From Lachnospiraceae bacterium (GTDB taxonomy: Bacteria; Bacillota; Clostridia; Lachnospirales; Lachnospiraceae): a stretch of 64,000 nt of DNA. This document shows, piece after piece, positions 54,539 through 64,000 of this stretch (its first letter is position 1; every line of letters begins with the position of its first letter). A model generated the notes under the pieces. The model was given only the letters and a program-made list of their open reading frames with translations, was not told where the DNA came from and made no database searches. The position numbers and the translations under genes are program-made. The stretch spans positions 84,858 through 148,857 of the forward strand of contig JAKSRY010000003.1 of assembly GCA_024403415.1 (NCBI GenBank), read 5' to 3'.

Positions 54539-56725
54539 TTAATTATTCTTAAATATTCCAACTCTGTTTTCTATTTTCTTAACCGTAACGTTATTTGTCC
54601 TGGTTGAAAGTATCTTTCGGTCATCTATCTGAATAATGATATTCTCAAAAAGATTGTTTGTTACCGTGATCATTGCATCAGCCGTTGCCATAATCTGTCG
54701 CATTATTTTTTCACGTCTTTCAACAAGTTCTTCCTCTTCCTGATGTAATGTAAATAAAGCATTTTCAATCTTGATATACATTTCCATGGAATTTCTTATC
54801 TCGGCTGAATATTTATCCTGAAAATCCTTCTGTCCTTTTTCAAGAATCAGAAGCTTATTATTAAGATCAACAAGTTTATTATCTACTTTCTTCTGCTCTT
54901 CTTTCATAACATCTGAAATTCCAAGCTTAATGATTGATCTTGTTCCTGACTCATTCCCCAGATTAGCAACCTTAATATCGTTAGCTGCAAATACCTTACC
55001 TCCCAAAATAAGGCCCTTGCTTCCAAATATACTTATTGAATCCTCCGAATAAATATTTGAGTTAAGACAGTAATTTGCTGTTATATTTTTACCAGCCTTA
55101 ATATTAGCCGATTCAAAAAATTTAGCTTCTACAGAACCCTTTGCTACAATAAGACCAGTTCCTGCGGCGTTGACACCCTTTTTCATTATGACATCGCCAT
55201 CAGCTTCAATCCTGCAGTTTCCTACGAAGCCATCTACTATAACGTCACCACCGGCTTTAATACTTACACCATCTGTTACATCACCGGAAATCAGGATATC
55301 ACCGGCAAATTCCACACTTCCTGTTGCCTGATTAACTTCTGGCAGATACATCATTTTCAAAACATTTAACTTATTGCCATCTAAATCAACCCTACCATCA
55401 CTCTCTGCAATATAGGTTTTCTTATCCGGCATCACAATGAAGCCTTTACCTCTTAAGCTTGTCAGTTCCTTTCCACGTTTTGCCGGAATTCTCTTACCCG
55501 TTACTGTGTGACCTTCTTCGCCTTTACCTGCCGAATGATAGTATGCAAGCTTCTGGTCCTTTTTAACCATTTCATACCAGTTCATATTCTGAAAATCAGC
55601 AGAACCATCCGGTAGTATCTTAGGAGTACGTTTCTTATCTGTATCGAAAAAATATTCATAAAAGCCGTCCGCTCCATCTATTGGTGGCCTTCCAGTGGCT
55701 ATCTGCACAACTTCATTAAGATGCTTTCCTGAAAGAAGATCATCCACCATTCTTGGATCTATATTTTGAGTAATACCGGCAAGTCTTAATGACCTCAATA
55801 TATCTTTACGAGTGGTAATGCCAAAATTATTACTATTAAGTCGTATATAGGCTATCATGTCATCATTTGAGACTGATATAGTTAAGCCATCTTTATTTTC
55901 TTCGCCTTCACTAATGGTTTCATCGGTTTTAACATAGCCTGCACCATTTTCAAGTTCCAGCCTCATTTTCTTCATAAAAGATGCCGGATACATGAATGAG
56001 TTGTATTCACTAACTTCAATACCTGCCTCAAGTCCAAGCCTAATCTGCTCCATCTGGTATCTGTCATATAGAGGAGACTCATAATACGAGATATCAACCT
56101 GTGCCTCTAAGCCCAATCTTAATTGTTCCATCTTAGACCATGAATAACATGGTTTTGCATAAAGCTCTACATCAACATTATGCTCAATTCCAAGAACAAT
56201 CTCATGAATGGCAGCTGCCCGGTATTCTACATTTATATACTGATAAATATCTATATCGTTACCTATCGCATAAGCTATTTCCTTAAGTTGACCTGCGTTA
56301 TATCCCTGTTCAACATAGCTGATAATATCTATATGTTTTACAAGGGCATTTCTAAGCTCCTTAATAATATCAGCTGAATATTTGACGAAATCCGAAAGAT
56401 CCATTCCGTCCTCAAGACCACGTCTTAATTCATGCATCTTCTCAGAAGGTATTTCGGGTGAATCATATCTTGAAACCTCCAATCCCAGCAGCATACCTTC
56501 CCTTATTTCCGCGACCTGAAACCAGTCATACCTGCTATCAGCGTATGGATTCATATCAAGAGAATGCTTCATTCCAAGTCGGATTTGCATCATAAGAGCG
56601 GAATCCAAATCGATTCGCGCATATACAGTTGGATTTAAGCCCTCGTTAATCCCGGCCATTATCTGATCGATCTGGCTTTCAGAAAATCCCTGTTCTGCAT
56701 AAGTTGTTCTCATATCATCTGCCAT
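54539..56725 (-). CDS. FapA/DUF342 polymer-like protein with N-terminal helical repeats
   Basis: 728 residues. Residues about 1-270 consist of some ten imperfect 22-25 residue repeats with the pattern QMEQIRLGLEAGIDVS.Y; the middle (about 330-570) is the DUF342 beta-solenoid (GDVTDGVSIKAGGDVIV, RIEADGDVIMK repeats); a coiled coil (about 600-690) closes the protein. DUF342 proteins are poorly understood, with links to flagellar assembly and polymer scaffolds. Coupled to a HD-GYP regulator downstream. Start chosen at ATG 56725 behind AGGTG; TTG 56749 is possible. Confidence 0.82.
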   Translation of the reverse strand: MADDMRTTYAEQGFSESQIDQIMAGINEGLNPTVYARIDLDSALMMQIRLGMKHSLDMNPYADSRYDWFQVAEIREGMLLGLEVSRYDSPEIPSEKMHELRRGLEDGMDLSDFVKYSADIIKELRNALVKHIDIISYVEQGYNAGQLKEIAYAIGNDIDIYQYINVEYRAAAIHEIVLGIEHNVDVELYAKPCYSWSKMEQLRLGLEAQVDISYYESPLYDRYQMEQIRLGLEAGIEVSEYNSFMYPASFMKKMRLELENGAGYVKTDETISEGEENKDGLTISVSNDDMIAYIRLNSNNFGITTRKDILRSLRLAGITQNIDPRMVDDLLSGKHLNEVVQIATGRPPIDGADGFYEYFFDTDKKRTPKILPDGSADFQNMNWYEMVKKDQKLAYYHSAGKGEEGHTVTGKRIPAKRGKELTSLRGKGFIVMPDKKTYIAESDGRVDLDGNKLNVLKMMYLPEVNQATGSVEFAGDILISGDVTDGVSIKAGGDVIVDGFVGNCRIEADGDVIMKKGVNAAGTGLIVAKGSVEAKFFESANIKAGKNITANYCLNSNIYSEDSISIFGSKGLILGGKVFAANDIKVANLGNESGTRSIIKLGISDVMKEEQKKVDNKLVDLNNKLLILEKGQKDFQDKYSAEIRNSMEMYIKIENALFTLHQEEEELVERREKIMRQIMATADAMITVTNNLFENIIIQIDDRKILSTRTNNVTVKKIENRVGIFKNN

Positions 56726-56799
56726 AAACACCTGCTTTTCACTAAGCAATCAAAACATGCACATAGACATACACACTATATTTTACAAGATTTTTATGC

Positions 56800-56834
56800 A
56801 AAAATAAAGACAAACATAGTAGTCTATGTCTGTC
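56800..56834 (-). terminator. prfA terminator
   Basis: Stem GACAAACATAG / CTATGTCTGTC (one G-U/A-C irregularity), 4-nt loop, then TTTATTTTT on the minus strand. 43 bp after the prfA stop. Confidence 0.85.
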
Positions 56835-56877
56835 CTTATATATTGTCATAATTAATTTTGAAGCTTTATTTTGCTGC

Positions 56878-57954
56878 TTATTGTTCTTCGTTCATCTTTG
56901 CAAGCTTTGCGGCCTGGTCGGCTGTAATACACGCATCGATAATTTCCTGAATATCTCCATTCATAATCTTGTCGATTTTATAAAGAGTAAGATTAATTCT
57001 GTGATCGGTTACTCTTCCCTGCGGGAAGTTGTAGGTTCTGATCTTTTCGGAACGGTCTCCGGTTCCAATCTGGCTCTTACGAAGCGATGCTTCAGCATCA
57101 TGTGCTTCCTGCTGAGCCATGTCATACAGCTTAGCTCTTAAAAGCGCAAATGCTTTGGCCTTATTCTGAATCTGGCTCTTTTCCGTCTGTGAATAAATAA
57201 CTATTCCCGTAGGATAGTGCGTAAGACGAACTGCAGAGTCTGTTGTATTGACACACTGTCCACCATTTCCGGATGCTCTCATAACGTCAATACGAATATC
57301 TTTTTCATCTATTTCAACGTCAACCTCTTCTGCCTCAGGCATAACCGCAACAGAAATAGTCGATGTATGAATTCTTCCGCCGGATTCTGTTTCAGGAACT
57401 CTCTGTACTCTGTGAACACCTGATTCATATTTCATAACTGAATAGGCTGAATCTCCTGTTATCATAAAGGTACATGACTTCATACCTCCGATACCTATTT
57501 CATCAGCTTCAAGAAGCTCGGTTCTCCAGTGCTTGCTGTCTGCATAATGCATATACATTCTATATATTTCTGCAGCAAAAAGAGCTGATTCATCACCACC
57601 TGCGCCTGCTCTGATTTCAACAATAACATTCTTGTCATCATTAGGGTCTTTAGGAAGAAGCAGAATCTTTAACTCGCCTTCAAGTTCTTCAACTCTTTTC
57701 TTGGCATTGGCAAGTTCTTCCTTCAGCATCTCCTTCATCTCAGGATCAGATTCCTCGTCAAGCATCATAATAGAGTCTTCAATATCTCCATTACACTTCT
57801 TGTATTCCTTATATGCCTCAACAAGTGGCGTAAGGCTTGCCTGTTCCTTCATGAGCTGACGGAATCTTGTCTGATTATCAGCAATTGTCGGTGAAGCAAG
57901 CTCATTCATTATTTCATCATATTTATTTAACAAATCTTCAAGCTTATCAAACAT
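56878..57954 (-). CDS. prfA: peptide chain release factor 1
   Basis: 358 residues. GGQ motif ([10 protein letters not shown]), PxT-type codon recognition region in domain 2 and [13 protein letters not shown]. Reads UAG/UAA. Overlaps prmC by 8 bp; PrmC methylates the GGQ glutamine. Confidence 0.97.
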   Translation of the reverse strand: MFDKLEDLLNKYDEIMNELASPTIADNQTRFRQLMKEQASLTPLVEAYKEYKKCNGDIEDSIMMLDEESDPEMKEMLKEELANAKKRVEELEGELKILLLPKDPNDDKNVIVEIRAGAGGDESALFAAEIYRMYMHYADSKHWRTELLEADEIGIGGMKSCTFMITGDSAYSVMKYESGVHRVQRVPETESGGRIHTSTISVAVMPEAEEVDVEIDEKDIRIDVMRASGNGGQCVNTTDSAVRLTHYPTGIVIYSQTEKSQIQNKAKAFALLRAKLYDMAQQEAHDAEASLRKSQIGTGDRSEKIRTYNFPQGRVTDHRINLTLYKIDKIMNGDIQEIIDACITADQAAKLAKMNEEQ

Positions 57955-58813
57955 TTATCTTTCTCCTGCCTTTAATCACACGATCAAGGCCTGCATAATC
58001 TTTAATTACTTCTATATCTGTATATTCATCCGAGAACAATTCTTTAACTGCCTCAGCCTGATTATAACCAATCTCAAAAAAGAACCATCCACCCTTTTTA
58101 AGAGTCTTATCAAGTACTTCTGACAGCCTTCTGTAGAAAACCAGTCCATCCTTGCCACCATCGAGTGCCAGCATTGGATCATAATCTTTAACCTCCGGCT
58201 CCAGTTCTTCAATCACATCAGACTCTATATACGGCGGGTTCGAAACAACCAGATCAAACTTCGGTCCAAGTAAAGCGTCCGGTAAATCTTCCAATATGTC
58301 TGCTTTCATAAACGAAACATCCGTACCTTCTTTTGTCAGAAGCTTATCTGAATTGTTCTTTGCTACCGTGAGAGCATCTTCACTGATGTCGACACCTATA
58401 CCTGCGCAATCATTTGAATAATTCAAAAGACTTATAAGAATGCATCCTGAGCCTGTACAGATATCAAGTACAGACATTCCGTCATGCAGTTCTTTGATTG
58501 CTTCCTCAACCAAAATCTCTGTATCCTGTCGTGGTATCAACACTCTGCCATCAACAAAAAACCTAAGTCCCATGAAATCCTGATAACCTAAGATATGTTG
58601 AAGTGGTACTCTTTTCGAGCGCTTCTCTATATAATCTTTATATTTTTCATAGCTGTCTGCATTGGTATTTTCAGCGTCAGCATTCAGAATCAAAAAACTC
58701 CTGTCAACCTCAAATGCTTCTTCAAAAAGAAGCCTTGCATCAAGTTCATATTCGCCGATACCAGCACTTTTAAGTTCTTGAATCCCACTAAGGACTATAT
58801 CTTTATACGTCAT
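57947..58813 (-). CDS. prmC: release factor glutamine methyltransferase
   Basis: 288 residues. SAM-binding [11 protein letters not shown] and catalytic NPPYIE motif; N-terminal helical domain. Modifies the GGQ Gln of RF1/RF2, and lies immediately upstream of prfA. Confidence 0.96.
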   Translation of the reverse strand: MTYKDIVLSGIQELKSAGIGEYELDARLLFEEAFEVDRSFLILNADAENTNADSYEKYKDYIEKRSKRVPLQHILGYQDFMGLRFFVDGRVLIPRQDTEILVEEAIKELHDGMSVLDICTGSGCILISLLNYSNDCAGIGVDISEDALTVAKNNSDKLLTKEGTDVSFMKADILEDLPDALLGPKFDLVVSNPPYIESDVIEELEPEVKDYDPMLALDGGKDGLVFYRRLSEVLDKTLKKGGWFFFEIGYNQAEAVKELFSDEYTDIEVIKDYAGLDRVIKGRRKINV

Positions 58814-58857
58814 TTCATTCCTAAGCCGTACTACTTACACTGCTCAAGCTATTTTAT

Positions 58858-59901
58858 TCAACTCTCGTTTGAAATATTATCCTCTGCTACACCTACTCTT
58901 TCTGTAGCCGGTGTTTCTGCAGCTTCCACTTCTTCAAACTCTAGTTCAAATTCCTCTTTAAGAAACTTCTTCCAGTCAAAAACAGCCTCAACCGATTTAA
59001 TGGCAACCTCAACCATGGTCTCATCAGGTTCCTTGGTAGTAGCATGCTGAAGCCACATTCCGGGAGCTGATATTATCTTTACAAATATATTGTCTGTCTT
59101 GCCGGCAAGACGTATTGCCTCGTATGAAATACCTGCAATAACAGGAACAAGCGCAAGTCTTATCAGCACCTTCAAAAATACATTATCTATACGTATAAAG
59201 AAGAACAGAATAACACTTATGATAATAACCAGGAACATAAAGCTTGTACCACAGCGCTTGTGAATCCTTGAAGATCTCATAACGTTGCCGACTGTAAGTT
59301 CTCTTCCACGCTCTATGCAGTTAATACATTTATGTTCTGCTCCATGATACTGATACAGACGTCTAATATCTTTCATTAATGATATTGAAATAATATAAAT
59401 AAGAAAAACAATGACTCTGATTCCACCTTCAATTATGGCAAGCAGGGATTCATTATTCATATACTTACTAAGCCATCTTGTAACAAGAAGAGGGAGAACA
59501 ATAAACAGACCTACTGCCAGTGCAACCGCAAAAACAGTAGATAAAGCCATGAGTATCTTATCTGACCTTCCGTTTGAAACCTTATCAAGACCCTTATCCA
59601 GCGCTTTTTCATCATTATTTGCTTCAGTTGTTTCATCTTCATAAAACATAGCTGAATGATTAATGGCACGCATACCAAGTCTGAGGGAATCAATAAAATT
59701 AAAGATTCCTCTTATAAATGGAACATTTTTTATTTTTGCACCATGAAGAATTGAATGATAAACTTCCACATCAACATCAATTTCACCATTCGATTTACGA
59801 ACTGCAATGGCATAATCATCCTTATTCTTCATCATTACACCTTCAAGAACTGCCTGTCCGCCAATTCCCGAATAGTGCTGCTTCTTCTTTTTCTTAGCCA
59901 T
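58858..59901 (-). CDS. yqhQ: DUF1385 family membrane protein (YqhQ-like)
   Basis: 347 residues with four to five membrane segments; start GGQAVLEGVMM and YHGAEHKCINCIERG with conserved His/Cys, HKRCGTSFMF. Function not established. Conserved neighbour of prmC-prfA and rpmE in clostridia. C-terminal 30 residues are acidic. Confidence 0.9.
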   Translation of the reverse strand: MAKKKKKQHYSGIGGQAVLEGVMMKNKDDYAIAVRKSNGEIDVDVEVYHSILHGAKIKNVPFIRGIFNFIDSLRLGMRAINHSAMFYEDETTEANNDEKALDKGLDKVSNGRSDKILMALSTVFAVALAVGLFIVLPLLVTRWLSKYMNNESLLAIIEGGIRVIVFLIYIISISLMKDIRRLYQYHGAEHKCINCIERGRELTVGNVMRSSRIHKRCGTSFMFLVIIISVILFFFIRIDNVFLKVLIRLALVPVIAGISYEAIRLAGKTDNIFVKIISAPGMWLQHATTKEPDETMVEVAIKSVEAVFDWKKFLKEEFELEFEEVEAAETPATERVGVAEDNISNES

Positions 59902-59913
59902 AAAAACACCTTA

Positions 59914-59943
59914 AAAGAAAGGCTGAGGAGTTCCTCAGCCTTT
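59914..59943 (-). terminator. rpmE terminator
   Basis: Stem AAAGGCTGAGG / CCTCAGCCTTT, 4-nt loop, followed by CTTTTAAGG on the minus strand; directly after the rpmE stop. Confidence 0.85.
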
Positions 59944-59950
59944 GCAGTTA

Positions 59951-60157
59951 TTATTTGCTTTCTACACCATACTTCTTGTTGAACTTCTCTATACGTCCAT
60001 CAGCTCTTGCAGCCTTCTGCTGACCTGTGTAGAATGAGTGGCACTTAGAACATACTTCAACGTGGATTTCCGGCTTAGTAGATCCTGTTGTGAATGTATT
60101 ACCACAGTTACATGTTACAGTTGCCTCATAATACTGAGGGTGAATTCCTTCTTTCAT
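59951..60157 (-). CDS. rpmE: 50S ribosomal protein L31, zinc-binding form
   Basis: 68 residues. Zinc Cys pairs CNCGNTF and [10 protein letters not shown], so the C+ paralogue. ATG 60157 is preceded by ATGGAGGAA. Between rho and yqhQ as in many clostridia. Confidence 0.97.
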   Translation of the reverse strand: MKEGIHPQYYEATVTCNCGNTFTTGSTKPEIHVEVCSKCHSFYTGQQKAARADGRIEKFNKKYGVESK

Positions 60158-60283
60158 TTTTCCTCCATTCCGAAGCGATCCTATACGAAAAACAGTTGAC
60201 CATAGGTCCAAGGATTAAGTATTTCGCATCTCATGTACGCTTTGAGTGTTAATAATATTACCTGTCAGATAGACAGCATTAGC
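60158..60283 (-). ncRNA. 5' leader of rpmE, candidate L31 autoregulatory RNA
   Basis: About 120-nt untranslated leader between the promoter and rpmE. Contains GACC-TAT-GGTC and CCTAT...ATAGG pairings close to the SD. L31 leaders are a known class of ribosomal-protein autoregulatory RNAs; assignment is by position only. Confidence 0.35.
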
Positions 60284-60312
60284 ATTGTAGCATAGTTAAT
60301 CAAGCTATGCAA
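60284..60312 (-). promoter_or_regulatory. rpmE promoter
   Basis: Minus-strand TTGCAT, 17-nt spacer, TACAAT; sits right after the rho stop codon. Confidence 0.7.
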
Positions 60313-60315
60313 GTA

Positions 60316-61818
60316 CTAAAACCATTTAGTTTTCTTAACAATGTTAACAAATTCTGCATTATCTTTAGTACGCGCAAACATATCAAGAATTCTGTCGACA
60401 GCTTCTTCCGGCTTAATTCCGGTAGTTGCCTTTCTTAAAATGTTGATTGCTTCGTACTCATCTTCATTAAGAAGAAGATCTTCTCTTCTTGTACCGGATT
60501 TAGGAATATCGATAGCCGGGAATATTCTTCTTTCAGAAAGTTTTCTGTCAAGAACAAGTTCCATATTACCGGTTCCCTTAAATTCCTCGTATACAACATC
60601 ATCCATTTTAGACCCGGTCTCAACAAGAGCTGTAGCTAAAATTGTAAGTGATCCGCCTTCTCGCATATTTCTTGCTGCACCAAAGAATCGCTTTGGCATG
60701 TGTAAAGCTGCAGGATCAAGACCACCCGAAAGTGTTCTTCCGGACGGAGCAACCGTCAGGTTATAGGCTCTGGTAAGTCGTGTAATACTGTCAATGAGAA
60801 TCATTACATCTTCGTTATGCTCAACAAGACGTCTTCCTCTCTCAATTACCATCTCCGATACTCTTTTATGATGTTCTGGAAGTTCGTCAAAGGTTGAATA
60901 AATAACTTCAACATTAGGACCTTCAATAGCTTCCTTAATATCTGTTACTTCTTCAGGTCTTTCATCTATAAGCAAAATGATAAGATGTGTATTGGGGTTA
61001 TTTCTCTTAACAGACTTTGCCACTTCTTTAAGAAGGGTTGTCTTTCCGGCTTTAGGCTGAGATACAATCATACCACGCTGTCCCTTACCAACCGGTGAAA
61101 TAAGATCCATAACTCTCATCGCAACAGAGCAGCCCGGTCTTTCAAGCTTAATTCTCTGATTTGGAAAGATAGGTGTCATATCTTCAAAGTTATATCTTTT
61201 AACTGTCTGCTCAAGCGAATAGCCATTAACAGTTTTAATATATAAAAGTGCTGCAAACTTCTCTCCGGCATTTTTAACCTTAGTATTTCCTACAAGAACA
61301 TCACCTGTTTTAAGTCCAAATTTACGAATCTGGCTTGGTGCGACATACACATCATTCTCACCGGGAAGGAAATTTTCACATCTTATGAATCCATATCCAT
61401 CAGGCATTACTTCAAGAATGCCGCTTGCCGATTCTCCGGAATCAAGCTCCTTCGGATAGTTGGTAGAATCATAAACGTCGGGACGATTTCCCGAATTAGT
61501 TCCTTTTTGCTGCTGTCCGGCCTGGGGTGCGGAAGGTGCTGCCTGTGAATTTGCAGGTATTGAAGCACCCGTGTCAGCTGATGCCACAGACTGCGAAGCT
61601 GATGCAGGCTGGGCCTGTCCATTGCTCCTTGCTTTCTCAGGAGCTTTTGCAAGAGATTTAACCTCTACCTCCTTGCCTTTTGCCTTATCCTTTTCATCCT
61701 CCAAAAGCATAAGTTCTATTACTTCATCCTTTTTCATTGTTGAAGTACCCTTAAGTCCACGTGCTTTTGCAATCGCCTTTAAGTCAGCCAATGCCAGTGA
61801 CTCGTACTTTTCTCTCAT
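60316..61818 (-). CDS. rho: transcription termination factor Rho
   Basis: 500 residues. Rho N-terminal SAP-like helices (1-45), a low-complexity Gln/Ala/Ser/Pro linker (about 60-120), cold-shock RNA-binding domain (DGYGFIRCENFLPG), then the RecA-like motor with P-loop QPKAGKTTL and Walker B LIDERPEEV. The linker is an insertion compared with E. coli Rho (419 residues). GGAGG before ATG 61818. Confidence 0.96.
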   Translation of the reverse strand: MREKYESLALADLKAIAKARGLKGTSTMKKDEVIELMLLEDEKDKAKGKEVEVKSLAKAPEKARSNGQAQPASASQSVASADTGASIPANSQAAPSAPQAGQQQKGTNSGNRPDVYDSTNYPKELDSGESASGILEVMPDGYGFIRCENFLPGENDVYVAPSQIRKFGLKTGDVLVGNTKVKNAGEKFAALLYIKTVNGYSLEQTVKRYNFEDMTPIFPNQRIKLERPGCSVAMRVMDLISPVGKGQRGMIVSQPKAGKTTLLKEVAKSVKRNNPNTHLIILLIDERPEEVTDIKEAIEGPNVEVIYSTFDELPEHHKRVSEMVIERGRRLVEHNEDVMILIDSITRLTRAYNLTVAPSGRTLSGGLDPAALHMPKRFFGAARNMREGGSLTILATALVETGSKMDDVVYEEFKGTGNMELVLDRKLSERRIFPAIDIPKSGTRREDLLLNEDEYEAINILRKATTGIKPEEAVDRILDMFARTKDNAEFVNIVKKTKWF

Positions 61819-61880
61819 ATAAGTCCTCCATCAAGTCTTAATATGTATAAACATAGGGAATAATAACGAATTGTTATAGA

Positions 61881-61913
61881 AAAAACCGTGTAGCAACCTT
61901 CGCTGCTACACGG
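61881..61913 (-). terminator. intrinsic terminator upstream of rho
   Basis: 10-bp stem CCGTGTAGCA / TGCTACACGG, 8-nt loop, then TTTTTTC on the minus strand. Ends the transcript of the membrane protein gene at 61980. Confidence 0.9.
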
Positions 61914-61979
61914 AATTATAATACATGTTAAATAAATTTACAACAGATATATCTTATAACTGTCAAATATGCCAATGTT

Positions 61980-64000
61980 TTAGAAAAATCTCTCAATATA
62001 ACGTACAAAATCCTTCATTGTCATATCCTTAGTTTCATCCAGAATCTGCTTCACCATATCTATTGTTGAAGACGGAACTCCTGCATCATCAAGAGCATCA
62101 TATATTCCATCAATATCAATTATGTCTGAAACATAAGCACTATCCAGATAATTAGGATTAATTACATCATCCTCGTCAGGAGTCTTAATTTTTCCCACAC
62201 TGGTATTCTTTCCTTCAATTGTTAAGGTTGCAAGGTCTCCATCCGGAGTTCTTATTCCTAACGAATATTCAGCTGCTCCGGAAGAAATATCAAAACCGAT
62301 TGCAATAGAGTAGTTAAGAATCTGACCTGCTATAACATTAGGCAATCCGCGCATAGATCTCATCATATTATCTGCAGCATCTTCACCGGGGTTACTAATA
62401 AGAACTGTTCCCTTAAGTTCTCCATCTTTAAGTGCATCAAGGTCAAAATCTTCAAGACCTATATCAATAATTCTTTTTCCATCGTCATATACTGAGAATG
62501 TTCCGTTAATTTCACCTGATGAATATGTACCTTCACCTTCTATTGCAAAACCAACCTCTTCTTCACCTTTATATTCATATGTCTGGGCAATTCTGACTCC
62601 AAGATCACTGCCATCAAGAGGTGCCTTATAAGTATATACTTCGCCTCCATCCTGAATTTCAAAGCCTCTGAAGCCACCCTTTCCATCTATGTAGAACTTA
62701 ACGAACTCGTCTTCATCCTCATATCTATCTCTGTACTCGTTTTCGCTTCTTTCAAGTGCTCTGTTCACATCTTCCAGTTCGTCTGCGATTTCGCTCTTAA
62801 ATTCTGCAATCATTTCATCTCTTGCAGCATCTGAGAAAAGATATTCGGGATCTGTACTATAAATATTGTCTGTTGTACCAAATATTTCATCATAAGCAAA
62901 AGATTTTTCTATTTGACTTATTGCCCAGGTAAACTGTAAAAATTTACCAAATTCATCCATAAAGCCGTCATCTTCAAGAAGTTCTTCATAAATATCCTTT
63001 TGGAACTTGTCATAGTTTACTATGCTAATACGCTTGGTACCAATCTTATATTCAATAACATCTTCTGTTACAGAACCGGCTCTTAATTCGGTATCTCTGG
63101 AAGTTACTCCATCAAAAATTCCTTTTGCTGCTATCTCAAGGTATTTTTTGCTGTATTTATCAATAGCCTTCTTATCCGGAAGGAAATCACCAAAATCAGC
63201 AAGTGCTTTTTCCAGTTTTTCCTGATCTGCTAAACTCATTCTGCCTGATGCAGTCATAGTCATATATGCATAATAGCTTGCCATGGACATGTCGCCATTA
63301 GTCAGCTTATCAAGCTCGGAAAGTTCGCCAAGTCCTCTTGCAGGAACCTGAACCCATTTCTTAATAATATCCGGTATTCCAACATAGACCTGCTCATTCA
63401 TGACATCAGCAACAGCCTGTGCCGAAATAACCTTCTTTCCGTTAACCTCAACCTGACCTTCCAGATTAGCCATATTGTCAGCATAGCCAAAGTTTACCTG
63501 CAATCCCAGTTTTTCGGCTGATCCGATAACTGCTGACATCATTCCGAGAAGATTCTTTCCTTCTTCACCAAGTTCAAATTCTGCGCCAAATTCATAACCA
63601 AGTTCAGGATTCTCAAGACTTTCAAGTCCGGCCTCATACATACTTGTGAAGCCTTCTATGAAACCAGAACTGTTCTCCGCAATTGCATAAGCAAGATATT
63701 CCTCGTCTGTACTTGTCCATCTCTTAAATGCATTTGAAATTCTGCTAAAATTCAAAGCTATAATTATTACCGCAACAACCACTACTGCAAGTATGCTGCC
63801 AAGGATAATAAGTGTCTTGGGCTTCATGTGAAGCTTTGATGCAATCTTTGTCAGACCGCCGACCTTGGGCTGCTGATACTGCATATTGGGATTCTGGTAC
63901 TGCTGCTGTACTCCATTTGTCTGATATGACTGCTGATACTGCTGTGTTCCATTTGTCTGATACTGTGCATTTGGATCCTGGTACTGCTGTGCTCCGTTTG
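61980..64000 (-). CDS. large membrane-anchored protein of unknown function (5' end outside window)
   Basis: At least 672 residues; the frame stays open to the right edge. N-terminal visible part is a Gln/Asn/Tyr/Pro-rich repeat region (QYQDPN, QYQTNG, QQYQQ units), then a membrane segment (LIILGSILAVVVVAVIIIAL) and a long, acidic, beta-rich extracytoplasmic part without Cys motifs. Resembles unassigned Lachnospiraceae proteins; I cannot name a function. An ATG at 63884 is possible but the upstream repeats are clearly coding in the same frame. Confidence 0.8.
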   Translation of the reverse strand, partial: NGAQQYQDPNAQYQTNGTQQYQQSYQTNGVQQQYQNPNMQYQQPKVGGLTKIASKLHMKPKTLIILGSILAVVVVAVIIIALNFSRISNAFKRWTSTDEEYLAYAIAENSSGFIEGFTSMYEAGLESLENPELGYEFGAEFELGEEGKNLLGMMSAVIGSAEKLGLQVNFGYADNMANLEGQVEVNGKKVISAQAVADVMNEQVYVGIPDIIKKWVQVPARGLGELSELDKLTNGDMSMASYYAYMTMTASGRMSLADQEKLEKALADFGDFLPDKKAIDKYSKKYLEIAAKGIFDGVTSRDTELRAGSVTEDVIEYKIGTKRISIVNYDKFQKDIYEELLEDDGFMDEFGKFLQFTWAISQIEKSFAYDEIFGTTDNIYSTDPEYLFSDAARDEMIAEFKSEIADELEDVNRALERSENEYRDRYEDEDEFVKFYIDGKGGFRGFEIQDGGEVYTYKAPLDGSDLGVRIAQTYEYKGEEEVGFAIEGEGTYSSGEINGTFSVYDDGKRIIDIGLEDFDLDALKDGELKGTVLISNPGEDAADNMMRSMRGLPNVIAGQILNYSIAIGFDISSGAAEYSLGIRTPDGDLATLTIEGKNTSVGKIKTPDEDDVINPNYLDSAYVSDIIDIDGIYDALDDAGVPSSTIDMVKQILDETKDMTMKDFVRYIERFF

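Overview
The window looks like chromosomal DNA of an anaerobic, AT-rich Firmicute, most likely a Lachnospiraceae member from gut or rumen (Butyrivibrio/Pseudobutyrivibrio-like; genus not certain). Reasons: a PolC-type DNA polymerase, the Firmicutes order pyrH-frr-uppS-cdsA-dxr-rseP-ispG-polC, a glycyl-radical ribonucleotide reductase, many c-di-GMP/redox proteins, a GH5 endoglucanase lipoprotein, and AGGAGG-type ribosome binding sites. Almost every gene is on the minus strand. Both window edges cut a gene (polC at 1, an unknown membrane protein at 64000).

Region 1-19.5 kb is core: polC, ispG, a Ser/Thr kinase + PP2C phosphatase pair that sits inside the otherwise conserved isoprenoid/phospholipid block, rseP, dxr, cdsA, uppS, frr, pyrH, a bactofilin, a polysaccharide deacetylase, a YolD-like protein, VanZ-like, pyrF, nrdD (with an added thioredoxin-like tail, a consensus promoter and two NrdR boxes), a TPR lipoprotein and an rRNA methyltransferase.

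Region 19.8-30.4 kb is accessory. A nine-gene minus-strand operon encodes a type VIIb secretion system: a free-standing FHA-like protein, EssC, YukD/EsaB, three unrecognised small helical proteins, two WXG100 proteins and an alpha/beta-hydrolase of the Mbeg1/DUF2974 type whose helical tail is C-terminal, a layout like the 'reverse-domain' lipase toxins of staphylococcal T7SS. No EssA, EssB or EsaA is visible. Divergent to it is a kinase-PP2C fusion protein. Between them lies a compact locus with the organisation of a type I toxin-antitoxin: consensus promoter, structured leader with a sequestrable SD, a 30-residue hydrophobic peptide, a shared bidirectional terminator, and a consensus promoter for a convergent antisense RNA.

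Region 30.5-43.7 kb is a nitrogen-catabolic island: a BMP-type ABC importer, two isochorismatase-family hydrolases (one very like biuret hydrolase, the other a possible triuret hydrolase), allophanate hydrolase split into two genes on opposite strands, a PucR-type regulator, and FdrA (AllF) + DUF1116 (AllG) + carbamate kinase, which in E. coli make carbamoyl phosphate and ATP from oxalurate. The importer operon is preceded by an intrinsic terminator in its own leader, suggesting attenuation.

Region 43.7-54.5 kb: an intergenic tract with six 63-bp tandem repeats and five 11-bp repeats next to tRNA-Leu(CAG), an orphan FliD-like protein, a GH5 endoglucanase behind a 5-bp microsatellite, then the operon aspS-birA-Mbeg1-like-(sensory FeFe-hydrogenase-like/GGDEF/EAL fusion), and an HD-GYP response regulator. 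Region 54.5-64 kb: a FapA/DUF342 protein with N-terminal repeats and the conserved block rho-rpmE-yqhQ-prmC-prfA, then a large membrane-anchored protein of unknown function.
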